From contig JAKZAP010000004.1 in NCBI GenBank assembly GCA_023053575.1, positions 6,057,572 to 6,121,571 on the forward strand: 64,000 bases of DNA, read 5' to 3'. How positions within the stretch are numbered: the stretch's first letter is position 1; the number at the start of each line of letters is the position of its first letter. Positions 23,201-35,500 of this stretch are shown here, piece after piece. The stretch comes from Branchinecta lynchi (lineage: Eukaryota; Arthropoda; Branchiopoda; Anostraca; Branchinectidae). The translations under genes and the position numbers were made by a program. The notes beneath the pieces are model-generated. The model was not told the DNA's origin. It ran no database searches and saw nothing but the letters and a program-made list of their open reading frames with translations.

Positions 23201-24759
23201 ATTAAGAATATTGGTGATAAGAATGTGTAGTTGTCATTGAGTACAAGATTAATTTTAAAGGAACGGTGATTATTAGATAGTTATTCACGATCCACTGAGC
23301 TGTCTGTTAATGGGTGTGTATCATTGATTCTTTTCCATTGATTGATTTACCACTGATTCTTGCTAATGACTTGACCCCGAATAGATTGAAATCAGGTAAG
23401 CTCCTGTGGGACGGGGAACTTGTTTGGATCATTATAGTAAAATAAGGGAAGTTAAGGGTTGACATTTTGTTTCCGTATATACGGACTTAAACATGGGGGA
23501 CGGGGGAGGGGATTATTAGTTTGTAAAAAAAAGGTTGTAACAATAACAGTCATAATATTTAAAATATTTATTCAAATAATTAATTTTCTTTGGGGCGAAA
23601 AAGCTGATTTATCCTTTACCTTGAGTGAGGATTTCATAATAGTAATACAATAGTCCGGTTCGTTAGAGGTCGGACGAGTGTACCCGAGGTCGGATGAGTT
23701 AACACGAGGTTGGGTGAGTACGGTCAGGTGTGTGCGCCCGGGGTCAGGTAGGCTCATCCGTGGTCGGATGCGTGTTTCAAAAGACGTAGGACGTGTAGTG
23801 TCTCAAGATGTTGAGTATGACGTGAAACTGGGGAGTTCTGTTCGTAGAAGTTAGGCAGGAGTTTGGTTGACTTGAATAATAGGTTTTAAATTCAGAGAAA
23901 TGACTGGTTTCGTCTGTTCCAGGTGGCCGAAGAGAGTTCCTGAAAGGGATCAGGAAATCTGGGTTTTCGATTCAGGAAGCGAAGGTGGGGCTGTTGGAAT
24001 TGGCTAGAAAACTCAGAGAGGAGTCAGAAGACCGAGAACCTACGGCGATCGTCCGAGGGCTTCCAAGCTGAGGGTCTGGCAGAAAAAGTGAAGCGGGAGG
24101 TAGGCGACACTGGCACGCAGGAATATTCTTTTAAAGCAGAAATGATTCGTCGCCATAAAGAGAGGAGGTGCTAACTTTCCTGGCGATGAAAATTTACGGA
24201 ACCGAACTCGATATAGACTTGTTTGAGGCGGAGGAGAAATGTCGTAAAATCTTAGGGCCTTCTAAACGATTTGGTGGCCAGTCACCGGGTTTCAATAACC
24301 AGTCTCGCGGTCACGATCACACCGATTGGAAAAAAGTCGTTGATTAGGACTGTTTTGAGAATAAAAAAAGAAAGCCTAGAGAGAACGCGCCAAATTCCAG
24401 GGCGCCATTAGACAGAAAGGATACATAGTGACATATGGAATGAGAGTTTGATGACAGTTTTAATCTTACTTTTGAAGATTTATAATAAATTGGTATCCTT
24501 ATTTGCTAGAAGAAAGTAGGACGGCAGCAACAGGGAGTTTCGGGTATCATTTATAATACAAGGGGATGGTAATATATCTTGGTATCGGAATTAATATATT
24601 AGACCCCCTAGATTAAGAGGAGGACTAGAAATTGCCGTTTAACACTGGAATGCCTCAAGCAAATGAAACTAATAGTGGAGTAGTTATGGTGGCTTTACAA
24701 TTCAAAGGAGGTCTCGGGTTGCAATCATGCGTGACTTTCAAGTAAACTAAGAGTCTAGT

Positions 24760-25040
24760 TTGGTTTTGCCTAGAAAAGGGATACTTTTCGTATGTAAAAC
24801 GATCCCATTCGGTAGGAAACTATGGGCGTTCGTATATCAAGCGATTGGTAATCTTCCGCTTCGGGCAATAAGAAACGCGGCGTATTTCCGGATCAGATAC
24901 CTCGACGGCACGGGCGAAGGAGCAAAAGCTCGCGAAGAAGCTAATGCGGCGGCCAGAAAGAAGGCAGAACTTCTAACATAAGTCGGATATTTCTTATCAG
25001 AGAAGTCGGAATTTACACCTAGCCAAAATATGAAGTTTTT
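24760..25040 (+). pseudogene. DIRS-like reverse transcriptase palm fragment
   Basis: The frame reads 'TIPFGRKLWAFVYQ', then 'RYLDGTGEGAKAREE', then a helix, a stop, and 'VGYFLSEKSEFTPSQ'. In DIRS-group reverse transcriptases the corresponding order is LPFG..., Y(I/L)DD, a helix ending LL, then GY...S..KS...P.Q. The second catalytic Asp appears as Gly (YLDG), which together with the in-frame TAA marks a dead copy. Confidence 0.5.
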
Positions 25041-25459
25041 TTTTTAGTGATTATCAACACAAAGGAGTTAGCGTTCATAATCCTTGATGAGAAAATAGTA
25101 GAGGTGACAGAGTTGACAAAAAAAAAAATGCTCGGTGATACTAAGGTTAAGATCCGTGAATTACGATGAATTATGGGGAAATGTATGTCATTTTAGCCAA
25201 CTTTCCCTCACAGTAGTGTTCAGAGGAGATCGTGGGGGCAAAGGGGGCAGGGAAAGTAGATATGACTTCCGACTAGAGGAAAGAGCCGAGTTTCTTTCTA
25301 GTCTTAAAAGACTGACCCCGAAAAAACACGGAGCAGATACACGTCAGGGTGAATATTAACACGTCATAACTCGTGTGGGGAGGATACCTAGAACTACCCG
25401 GGAATGACGGCAACTTGGGATTTAGGGATTTCCGGGCAGAGGTAGACATGCCTGAGAAA

Positions 25460-26073
25460 AAAGACGCGACGGCGCTGTCAAATTCTTTCGAGTGCCATTA
25501 AAGATAGGGTGAGGAATAAGCGGGTAGTTACAAGAGTCGACAACCTTGCGGTGGTCGGGAAAAGGACACTTGCAACATCAGCACCTCACAGTATTGGGCC
25601 GAGGCTTCGTCGAGAGAAATGAATAATACAGACAAGCAACTTCCAAATACATCAATGGAACCTGGTACGGACTTCTGGTGGTAAGATCACGGGAGCATAC
25701 CCGTGATCTTGTGTGTTGGGATTCGAACGACAAGAAGGATAGAAAGGAATCACCCTTACTCATTTCATTCCGACTCCAAACAGAAGCAGACCTATTTGAG
25801 CAGAATATCCCTGAAGGAAATTCATGCCTTGCCTCCCCTCCCCCCCCCGGCACCCCATTGACGCAAGTATTGGCGTACGTGGACGAAAAGGCAGTAGAAT
25901 CTTATACGCTGGTCTTTCCCATCGTATCATCACCACCATTTTGGGGGCAAATGGTTAAGCACGGAAGTTATAGTACATCTATAATCCAAAGCCCATTTAA
26001 CCGCGATATCCTCGCCCCTAAGTTTGTCCCTCACGAAGTCTTCGTTAAGCTGCCGAACCTGTGCCTCGTTTAG
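25460..26073 (+). pseudogene. RNase H-like and post-RNase H region of the DIRS-like element
   Basis: A short block 'KDRVRNKRVVTRVDNLAVVG' (25,500-25,560) resembles the V.V.TDN.A core of retroelement RNase H. The 131-residue frame from 25,678 contains 'LISFRLQTEADLFEQN', a Pro-rich stretch and 'FPIVSSPPFWGQMVKHG'. That resembles the DLFA...FPP segment that follows RNase H in DIRS elements. The similarity is by motif order only. Confidence 0.4.
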
Positions 26074-26100
26074 AGCCGGTGGTAGCTTTGTGAACGAGAT

Positions 26101-28053
26101 ATGCTCAGAGTTCCCTAAACGTTTGAACGTTTATTTGTATATTCTTTATATTTTTTTAGTTGTAATCTATTCTGTTCAAGACCATATTCATTTTAAGACA
26201 CAGGTGGAAATATCGCAAAGTTATATATAAATGTTGGTTGTTATGTTATAAAGTTACGTTTTACAAAGCAACCCATCGCCTTGTCCGTTTTGTGTGCTTA
26301 GATTATACTGAACTGATTCATCAAGCTTAAGTCGAATCTGAGAACTTCCAGACTCCACATTAATCTCCCACACTGAGGTCTATCAGGTCAAAAACTCAAA
26401 TGGCACACCGAGGGCCCATGTTCTTTTTACCGTACATCCGAATTGACCGACAAAGATAAAGAAGTCTAACTAAATTTGGTTGAGCCACGACTGAATTCTT
26501 CACTTGAACTTCGCAGGCGAGAAGATGAATGTAAATCCTTTAGAGTATATTTTCTCCGGAACTAGTTGACTGGCGGGCAGACTGGTACAGTCGTGGTTAA
26601 ATAACTCAACAATACCCTGGTTAACCTCACATCTTCTGTCGTCGGTGCTTGCAGCTTCGACACAGACCAGAGATGGACCAGGCCACCCACGGCCAGAATC
26701 ACTTTAAACGACCATCTATAGTTGCTCACCGTGGACCCTCGAAAGAGAAGAATTGTTGTAAAAGTTCCATATGGTTTATCTGCTTTTAAACTGTCATGAC
26801 TAACTTTGATACCTACAGCAGTGTTTCACTTCTCACAATTTTACACGAGATCTGATCTTGGTTTCTAATCTCATCTGATTTTCGTGACTTTCGTTTTTTT
26901 TAGTATAAACAATGTATTTTATTTTAATCAGAAATTTCATGAAACTGTTCAGATGGCTTTCAGTCGGTACAGTATTTCTTTAGGTGACAGGGTCCGTTTG
27001 CATTCTACAACGGCATACTGAACATAAATACTTTCGAAATAAATTTTTCAACGGCGCCTCTAGTAACAGGCGGTTCACTGATTATGGGGCTCAGGTTTCG
27101 CAACTTAGCATCTTAGCAACATAGAATATGGGAGGCAATTGAGGCGATTACGTTAATTTTGTCTAGGGCACAGTGATCGCTGCCGGGGCAAGCAGAATTG
27201 ACGGACCTATTCGCACTGTTGTTATGCAAGACCCTTTGTCTTATCTCGTAAAAATTCTTTAGAAATGGCTCATGAAATAAGTCTGTATTGCAGTTCTACA
27301 TTTCAAACTCATAGTTTCTATGGCGACCATCATGAATAGCCAGGGGGAATCGCTACTGCGGAATAACTAGACACTTCCCTCAAGCTAGCATAAAAGGAAA
27401 AGACACTACCAAAAGTTAAATGAAGGCTTAGATCTGTATCAGAAAGACTGAATAACCAAACAAAATTTACAACATGGTTGAGGAAATCACCAAAATCATC
27501 TTCTACGTTCTAAAACGGCACACTGATCATAAATACTTTCGAAAGAGAAGTGTCAACAGCTTCTCTAGTAGCAGGGCGGTTCAATTCATTATGGGGCTTA
27601 GGTTCAGCAGCTTAGCCAGCTAGTATATGGGGGGGGGGGGGGGGGGGGGGGGTTGAGGGGTTTACGTTAATTTTGTCTTGGGTACAGTGACTGCTACCGG
27701 GGCAGGCAGAAATGATAGACCTTTTTGCACTGTTGTTATACAAGACCTTTTGTCTTATCTGTTAAAAATTCATATTAAAGGAACCGTCTTACCTATAATA
27801 CTAATGCAAACTATTTCGATAGTCACTCTGTACATTTCTAGACCCGGAAACCCCAATTTCGTACGGTATATTTTCAACCCTCTAACAGAATCACGCTGAT
27901 TTTCTCACTTACAGTGTTTTGCTACTTTCGATGTGTGTCACGCTGGCAACAGTTGTCTGCGAGAAGTTGTTTCATTATACCCTGTTTTCGCGACAAGTCA
28001 GCGGGTCTCGGAATAGGCTTAAAACAGCCAAAACCGTGGGTTGTTTGTTGACA
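26101..28053. repeat. No gene; diverged direct repeat pair
   Basis: The segment ~26,995-27,275 ('cataaatactttcgaaa', 'attatggggct', 'gacgttaattttgtc'-type boxes, 'caagaccctttgtcttatct') recurs at ~27,500-27,780, an offset of about 505 bp. A further diverged relative of 27,345-27,510 lies at 38,780-38,945, on the other side of the transposon. Confidence 0.6.
27629..27652. repeat. Poly(G) run of 24
   Basis: An uninterrupted G tract follows 'agctagtatat' and precedes 'ttgagggg'. In the sister copy at ~27,128 the same place holds only 'atatgggaggcaattgagg', so the run is an expansion or an assembly/base-calling artefact. Confidence 0.9.
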
Positions 28054-28060
28054 GCGCAAC
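28054..28060. repeat. Target-site duplication, left copy
   Basis: GCGCAAC directly precedes the left inverted repeat and is repeated at 38,455-38,461 directly after the right one. The next base (C at 28,061, C at 38,462) allows an 8-bp reading if the element starts one base later. Confidence 0.85.
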
Positions 28061-28097
28061 CGAGGGGCACTCATAAGAAAAGTGCATACACTAACTC
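28061..28097 (+). repeat. Left terminal inverted repeat
   Basis: 37 bp beginning CGAGGGGCACTCATAAG. It is the reverse complement of 38,418-38,454 with one T/C mismatch. Confidence 0.9.
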
Positions 28098-28250
28098 ATA
28101 AAAGTGTAGCTACTCCAAAATTTCCCATGACCACCCACCCACCCCTCGATAAGAAAAGTGAAACCCCCTTTTTTCACCTAAGCGACCACCCCACAGCTTC
28201 GGTAAGAAAAGTGAAGCAAGTCCAAATAAGTATGTACACCACCCCCCGGC
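28098..28250 (+). repeat. Left subterminal repeats
   Basis: Two further copies of a C-rich spacer followed by (G/C)(A/G)TAAGAAAAGTGAA occur near 28,148 and 28,200. Together with the TIR copy they give three spaced ATAAGAAAAGTG-like sites, likely transposase binding sites by analogy with other DNA transposons. Confidence 0.6.
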
Positions 28251-28309
28251 ATCAAAAAGATTTTTGCAGACATAATTTTTTTTTGGAGACCACCTATGTT
28301 TTCAGTTAA

Positions 28310-30633
28310 AAAGTTGAAAATGGGAATCATAGGAAATTAAAAGGCAAACAACATACGTCAGTGACTTGAGTTTCCAAAGCTGTTCTGAAGTATGAAACGA
28401 TTATCCTTCCGCATCTTCCAACCTCGATTTTGAGTATTCAAAAGCTCTGCGTCAAAATTTGTGGATCCTGGATCACAAATTTGAAAATCACGGAATTTAT
28501 TTACTGAGGGATATTTTGACTTTGATCTGTGGCAGAGATTTCAAAAAGTGACTTCCATGCGTATATGCACGCCATGATGAGGGATGAGGAAAGAATAAAG
28601 GTATTTACTTTCACCTAATTCAGCACCTGAGGTTCGCCAGAGGCATGAAGTCATGTCAGAATGAAAAGAGCTGTCTTGAGATATGAGAACTGGTAAAAGC
28701 TGTGTAAAAGTTCATTGTAAGTCACCACTCAAGTTCAGCCATTTCTAAATAGATTTTGATGATCCTTTTGATGTATCCATATTCTATATGGCAGTTGAGC
28801 TTAGGCCAGCCTCTTCAGGTGAGGACAATCTGGAACACTCAGTCTAGTACACTAGCCCCTATTCAAGCATGGTGCATGAATGTCTGGGTACACTGAGGTT
28901 TCATGCACCGTGCATCGGAACCACAGCACAGTGCATAAACGTCTAGACCCAGGCAGGATATTCAGCATTTGAGAGCACTGGAGTCTCCCTGTAGCTCCCT
29001 GCTTGAGTGCTCAGACATTCAGGCACTATGCTTTTTTCGAATGCATTGTGCATGAACGTCTAGGACGTCTAGGCACCCAACTCAGACGTTGGTGGACCGG
29101 GACTGAAAAAGAAGTGTAATGTACTAGACTGGGTACACTGGCCCTTTTCAATGCACCATACAACTTTTATAGGGTAAATGTTAAAGCTGAATAGTGTATG
29201 TACAGTAGGGTCGCTGTAGCTCGACGGGATAAAACCTTGACGCAGACGTTAAAAGCATATTCCAGTTGTCTAACCGGTTCTAGTTCGTTGTACGCCCATC
29301 TTAAGCTATTTCTAGAACAATTCTGCTGCTTCTTTTGATGTACCTGTATTCTACTCATGAATTAAGCCTAGCCCCACTTCATTACAAACTGAAACTTCAA
29401 TCTTTATTTCTCTCTAGCAGACAGTCCTGCCATCTTGTCATTCACTAATAAAAGAAGCCTACACCAGAGGGCGCTAGTGAAAAGAATCATCCAAATCAAT
29501 CTAGAAATAGCTTAACTGGAGTTGGGCATATAACGAACTAGTACCGTCTAACCTTTCATCTCTGACCTCAGTCCAGCTCCAAAACTTGGAACTATTGACG
29601 TTCAGCCAGAAAAAAATGAAATTGCTCCTTCTTCTTCTTTTGTAAAGTTAATGGCATCACAGCTGGGGAAGGGCCTGGTCAAGTTTAGGGATCTGAAATT
29701 ACCTCCGCGGCCACATTCTTTCTTAGTTAAATATAAATAGTGCATGTGTGCCTCGACATCCGGTCTTCTATGTGTTTTGGGAGTAGCGTTGATCTCATGA
29801 CAAATAAAATGTTCAGTTGTTTTGAATAAATATCTCAAGAACTGGTACATTTACAATTTTGATAGACCCACCATAAGAAAGGTCAGCATTCTGGCTACAA
29901 GCTCCATACTGACACGACTGACATACAGTATTTTGAAATTTCCTTCAGTAGTAAAATTACAATCTGCCAAACCGGGTCTTACTAAAACAGCTTTTGAGGT
30001 CGAGCTACGGCGACCCTCCTGTATACACATTTCCACACACAAAAACTGCAGCAGAAATGGAAGCAGAAGTTGTTTTTATGCATGAAAATGCATGTACCCT
30101 ATTCAGCTTATACAAACACCCTTTATGGGAAAAGGTATTAGGATCCAGTGGGGTGTGTGCATGCACAGATGTCTGTGTATCGTGCTTGGAAATGGGCTAG
30201 TGTACTAGACATACAAACTTCACTACTTGCTTCTCTCTACCAGACAGTGATGCTATCTGGTGGTTCAGTAACAGCTTTTAGCTTTTCCAAGCTAAAAGTA
30301 CTACTGGTGCAATTTCGGGACTGATAACAAGTAGAAGATGAAATTTCCAAAAGTATTGCCCAAATCTGCTTGAAATGGCTGAATTTGAGTGTGGCTGAAA
30401 ATCAACTTTTACTGAAAATTAACATATACCGCATATACAACTGGGGGGGACTGATGGACTGAACAGAGAACTGGTCTGGAATTGACTAAAATCAAAATAA
30501 CCGCACCTGAAGTATCTGACCAGCCTCTAAAATTGTGCTGGGAGGTAACTTCCAAAAAACAATCATTGTGAAGTATTTATTGTCACTTTCTGGTTGGATT
30601 CATAGCTTTATCTCATTATTTACTTTATTCTAG
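28310..30633 (+). other. 5' non-coding part of the transposon
   Basis: No convincing coding exon is seen. A 'gtgcat(a/g)aacgtctag' motif recurs at ~28,868, 28,930 and 29,050. A direct repeat pair ('cttctctctaccagacag'-type boxes at ~29,410 and ~30,228) lies ~820 bp apart. An acceptor (TTTACTTTATTCTAG) at 30,633 implies a 5' untranslated exon somewhere upstream; its donor is not located. Confidence 0.45.
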
Positions 30634-30636
30634 GGC

Positions 30637-31119
30637 ATGGACGTCATGGACGACCCAGAAATTCTTTGCTCTGTCTGCCACAAGAATCTGACCAGCCTTA
30701 ACATTACAAATGCTACACGGCACCGTGAGAAATGTGAAAAGCTGAAAAGCAAAGAAAAGAACACAAGTGAAGTAAATGTAAAACAGAAAACTATATCGAG
30801 TTTTTTCAAGTCGACAACTGCTTTCTGTAAGAAGATTCAAGGCATTGCTCGGTCAAGTGAAGCAGCATTGGTCAACCATGAAGGCCCTGTATTAGAAACT
30901 CAGGTGGATGGGATTCTGATTGTAAGCGCAGATCAAGTAGCTGAAATTCCGCCAGTAGAAATTATTGAAGAAGCAGGCTGCAGTAGTGCAGTTTCATCTT
31001 CAGATTGCAATTTCTCAGCTGTAATACCGAATTCTGAGAGTGTTAGCCGAGTTACTGTCGAGGTTGCTGTAGCTGCTGAGCAAGTACAAAAAGAAGTTGC
31101 AAGCTTTGACGGCTTTGAT
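30637..31119 (+). CDS. Exon 1 (coding) of the transposon gene: UBZ4-like finger and PIP box
   Basis: An acceptor at 30,633 lies 3 bases before ATG 30,637. The exon has 161 codons and ends in phase 0 at a GTAAGT donor (31,120). Residues C11-C14-H29-C33 form a C-x2-C-x14-H-x3-C finger, the spacing of UBZ4/RAD18-type ubiquitin-binding fingers. Q50, I53, F56 and F57 make a canonical PIP box (Q-x-x-I-x-x-F-F, read QKTISSFF), the peptide that docks on PCNA. The remainder is acidic and serine-rich. Without splicing the frame would stop at 31,174-31,176. Phase 0 joins exactly to the frame opening at 32,559. UBZ4 plus PIP combinations are known in DNA-damage proteins, so a role at replication forks is suggested, not shown. 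Confidence 0.8.
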
Positions 31120-32558
31120 GTAAGTATTAAGCTTTCCAGCATTCAGTTTCCAAGTGACTCCAGCAATAGTCCATGAAACCAGGTATCTAACGCGTGGTAA
31201 TAGTCACTGAACCTAAATATAGAATTGCCATGTTCGGAATCGTTGAAATTGCAAAACAGTTGTACTTTTTTCTTCAAAATTTATCAGGATGGATGGGTGG
31301 TACCATTTGTAGCTACAACAAAGATGTTCGTAAGCCTTGCTCGACAAAGTGTTTTGTTTCTTTGATGGAATTTCAGTGCATTTCGATATCATAAAGAAAA
31401 TTCTGCTTATTCGGCAACGTTTTTAACAGGCTAGGCGTAGGATAGATAAATGTTTGCATAGAGCGAAACTTACCGTCCCCAGAGATCCTGTGATGTAATT
31501 TAAGAATGGAGTATCGTTTACGGTTAGAACAAATTGCGAAAAAACGAGATTGTTTTCGAGGTAACCAGAGTTAGCTATAGCTGATAGTACTGGGGACTGT
31601 CAAATTGGACAAGGGCTTTTGAGATGTACTTTAAAACATGGGGTTTCCGGATTTTCACAATTTAATGACCGACGAAAAATATGTATGGCTAAAAGCTCAT
31701 CTTGCACTTGCTCAAAGCTGCAGGTTCTTGAGGAATTGTCCGATCTGGCTTAAACCCCAGAGGATAGACAGGGCACCATGTAAAGAATTTAGAACCCTTC
31801 CCTCGCAGTGGTTGAATTAGGTCTATAAGATCATAAAGCAAAACGAGGATTCTGACTCTTACTTCCCACCAAGTTAGGTTGAGATCCTACCATCCCTTCT
31901 AGTAGATATGAAGAAAAGGATCCAGGGACCAGCTCTCTCCCCCACAGAGGTAGGACCGGTTTGGACTACCAAAATACAGAACTAGGATCCCCTTCTTCGC
32001 CGCCAAGCTTGGTTCGGATCCGACGATCCTTTCTGAAAAACAATCTAAGAATCAGGAAAACCCCTTCCCTCCACTAGCTACGACTTGGATCACCACCGCA
32101 CCTCTTTCAGTGTAATCAAGGACTGAAGCTTTACGCGTGTACCAGTTAAATTTCAGCGTTCTGGCTTACCAGGAAGTACCCTAACTAGATAATCCTCGAG
32201 ACAGACCAGACGATTGACTGACAGACTTTTTGCGGTCGGTATATTGCGCAAGTGCCTTAAAACCCCTGGGGATGACAGATAGATCTTCCGAAATACTTTT
32301 TGCCATCGGTATATGGCATTTCAACCCATGCCCGTAGGTGCCTTAAAAGCTAATTGTGCCTTAGTCTCTCTCTTCTGAACAGTTTTGGCTCCAATTTCCA
32401 TTAGACGCTAAAACAACCTACTTCTTCTTCCTCTCCCATTTCGAACGCCTAAGGAGTACTTTCTAATTAATGTCCCCTAATTTTAGTGTCTTGATTGATT
32501 CCTTTCAACCTGTTCTGGGTGAGGTAGGTCAGTTGTTGATCTAGCTATTCTCTTCCAG
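31120..32558 (+). other. Intron 1 of the transposon gene, carrying a 141-bp-family repeat
   Basis: The 1,439-bp interval starts GTAAGTATT and ends CTATTCTCTTCCAG, consensus borders with a good pyrimidine tract. At ~31,850-32,345 it contains degraded ~141-bp family units ('caccaagttaggttgagatcc', 'gccaagcttggttcggatcc') and two copies of the end box (near 32,240 and 32,310). A repeat element has therefore inserted within the intron. Confidence 0.75.
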
Positions 32559-35500
32559 GACGAGAGCCGCAAGAGCCGGAGGCTACGATGCCTCGGGTAC
32601 ACCGTTAAACTACCTGGAAATTTTTACTGGCACTATCCGACTCAGTTACACCACTCAAGTCTCAACTTGGACTTCGTTCCCTTCGCCGAGGAAGGCGTTG
32701 TCCGGCACAAGGAATGTTGCATCCCGGACCAGATGTCCATGGTTTGTAATCAGTGCGAGAAATTGAAATTTTCCCAGACCTTGAAAAAAATAGAAGAACG
32801 TAGCCAGCAAGCACACGAAGGAACCCCCTATATCTATTTGACATACGAACAATTGGCCACAAAGCTCAGGAAAGCTAATGAGTCTTTGGCTAACTATAGG
32901 TTCAGGGAGTTGACCATGGAAAGGAAGCTGAACCATCGCATAAATCAGCTGAAAATGTATAAACGTTTCCTTGTCGCAGTGTCAGAAAATCGAATTGCCA
33001 GGCTTCACCAGCTGGTGAAGGTCTGTCTTAGTCAGGAGAGAGGCATAGGCTACATTTTGCAGAAAGTATCTGAAGCTATCAAAGGTGTTTATCACGCAAG
33101 GGGCTATGATGAAGATGATTACGATCTGGCATTGTTGATTTTGCGATTTGGAGGACCAAGAGCCTTGACGATACTTCAAACTCTGGGACTTCCTAGTGTT
33201 AGCTCCACCCGTAAAGTCTGGTCAACGCAGTCAATAGAAATGATGGATTATAGCCCGCTTGTTCCTGCAAGGGATATGATTTCAGCTAATACCAAGAAAG
33301 CCCTCCAGTCTACGAACGACTGCGTAGCCTTTAGCATCAGTTGCGACGAGATACATTTGAAGCCTAGACTTAGATGGTGCAGCCGTACTGGGACTGTTCG
33401 AGGGTTATGTACTGCACACACAGATTCGATATATTACCGTTTGGAAAAGGAGAGCGATATAGAGAAACTCCGCCTGGCTCTACATAACAAGGAACTTCAC
33501 TTAGCAGATCAGTGTCTTGTCCTGGTCTTCAGTGGGACACAACGAAATGGGAACCAGGTCGCCATCCCGATTTCAGCTCATCCAACTTGTAAGAGCAAAT
33601 TGTTGGATTTTCAAGTCAGAACTTTTGCTGCACTTCAAGAAGAAACAACAGCCATAACTGCCGACCATGGACCTGTACAGCTGAATATCGGCACGGATGG
33701 TGAAGTCAGTCGGCGACAAGTCCTCCACACAATGAAGATGAACACAAAAAAGCGACTGCAAAATCCGAGAACTGCTTCGATGAAAGGCTTTGACGACCAT
33801 GTGATGCAGAACTTAGCAACGGTGAATAAGGATGGCAGGCATTTGGTCAAGCGTCTGCGGAATTGGATGCTGAAGTCTTTTGATATTGGCAACTCTACGT
33901 TCACGCCGTCTGTGATTAGAGCAGTCCTTCAGTTACTTGCGAAAGAGAGCAACATTGACTCCTTGATGAATACTGATGACAAGCAAAATGTTCCAGCTGC
34001 TGTCCGATTTCTGTCGTCTATGATCCTAGCCTCAAAAGTAGCCAGAGAAAGTTATCCAGACGAAGCAGTCGAGTTGCTTCACTTTTACAGTGAACTGACA
34101 TTGCTAGGAAGCTTCCTAGAAGGTGCGCTATCGCTCTTTGCTCTGCCGTCATTGTCACTTGAAGAAATTCTACAGAAGCTCAGTCGAACTGCCTTCATCA
34201 TGTGTGCCATCTTCAAGAAAAATAAGGGCAAGTTCCTACCTGCCGTCTTGTATCACGACATCATTGCCACTGTACATGACATCTACATTTCCGTCCTGAA
34301 AATGAAAGATGCAGCTCCCGATACACCTTTTTTCGTCTCTGAGCAGGGGTCCGATGCCAACGAGAGACTGTTCGCTAACCTGCGTACGGCAAGTCATGAC
34401 CGTGACGTTGACAGTCTGCAACTGACAGAGAGATTGGAAAGCATGATTAAAATAGACACTGTCTTGGCACGCCATCCCGAATGGAAATCTTCAAGAACCA
34501 GACGACTTGACGAATCAAAAGGTATTGATAGAACGCAGCACTCGCATTGGGACGAGACACGTCTGATCCCGAGGGATGTTGATGTCGAAGAATGTTGGGA
34601 AAAGGGAAGAAACCAGGCAAAGGGCACTTTGTCATACACATCTTGGTTTCTGAAGAACCATATAAAGGTTCAATCGCTGTTCATGCCGGACGGTGTTTTC
34701 GTCGGAGTACGGTCCCTCGAGCAAAAGGCAGTCTCTTCTCAGCATGTAGTGAACGATGCGAATGATGAGATCGACGGATCTGACGAGGAAGATATTCTCG
34801 ATGCCGTCACTGACAGTGAAGAAAGTAGCGGATGTTCCAGGGATGTTGAAGATGCGTTCGAAGATTGTCCGCAGTCGACATCGACATGTAGTTTCATGGA
34901 AGTTGGCGGATCAGTCGTACACAAAGCTTCAATTTTGAGGCTCATTTCTGAAGATTTCAAATCTCCTGTGCCCATCACCAAAGAAAGGCTCATGGTAGTC
35001 AGAGGTTTCAGCCGGAAGATCTTTCGGCAATCTATAATTGGACGCAATCGCAGCAATGATGTTGCGCAGCCCTTAGTTGAGCAAACAGAGACTCCTCTGA
35101 AAGAAACCTGCGTGGTTGTTGGTGATCCTGTACTTTTCGTAGTGAGGAAAGGTGAAAATTTAATTTACGCGGTAGGACAGGTTGCAGAAAGCACCGATTC
35201 AGAGAACAGTAACGAGATTGACGTCCAACTCTTGCACCTCTCCCACCCTTCTGAAAGGCAGATCACCAAGTTCGTATCAACCGGTGTTTGCACAAAGAAA
35301 TTCAAGACGTCGTCGTACATCGCCCTCAATCCGGATTTGAAAAACCTGAATGGAGCATTTATCTCACAATACGAACTACAGGATTTGGTGTCAGCTGGAA
35401 CATTGGCTGTGGAACAGGCTAAAAAAGATCAGAACTGCGATTCGTTGCAGTTGCTAAGGCTTCCCATTTTACTTACTTGCCTTTGCCCTATGTCTGAGAA

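Larger units (their letters stand above)
22390..26100 (+). mobile_element. Decayed DIRS-like (tyrosine-recombinase group) retroelement
   Basis: The order of plus-strand fragments is: possible gag frame (22.4-22.8 kb), basic/charged frames (24.0-24.4 kb), reverse transcriptase palm (24.76-25.04 kb), RNase H-like stretch (25.46-25.68 kb) and the region that follows RNase H in DIRS elements (25.70-26.07 kb). Every part is broken by stops or frame changes. No tyrosine recombinase or split/inverted DIRS termini are recognised. A fragment of the GATCC-family repeat sits inside at 23.07-23.20 kb. The family assignment is a motif-based inference. Confidence 0.5.
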
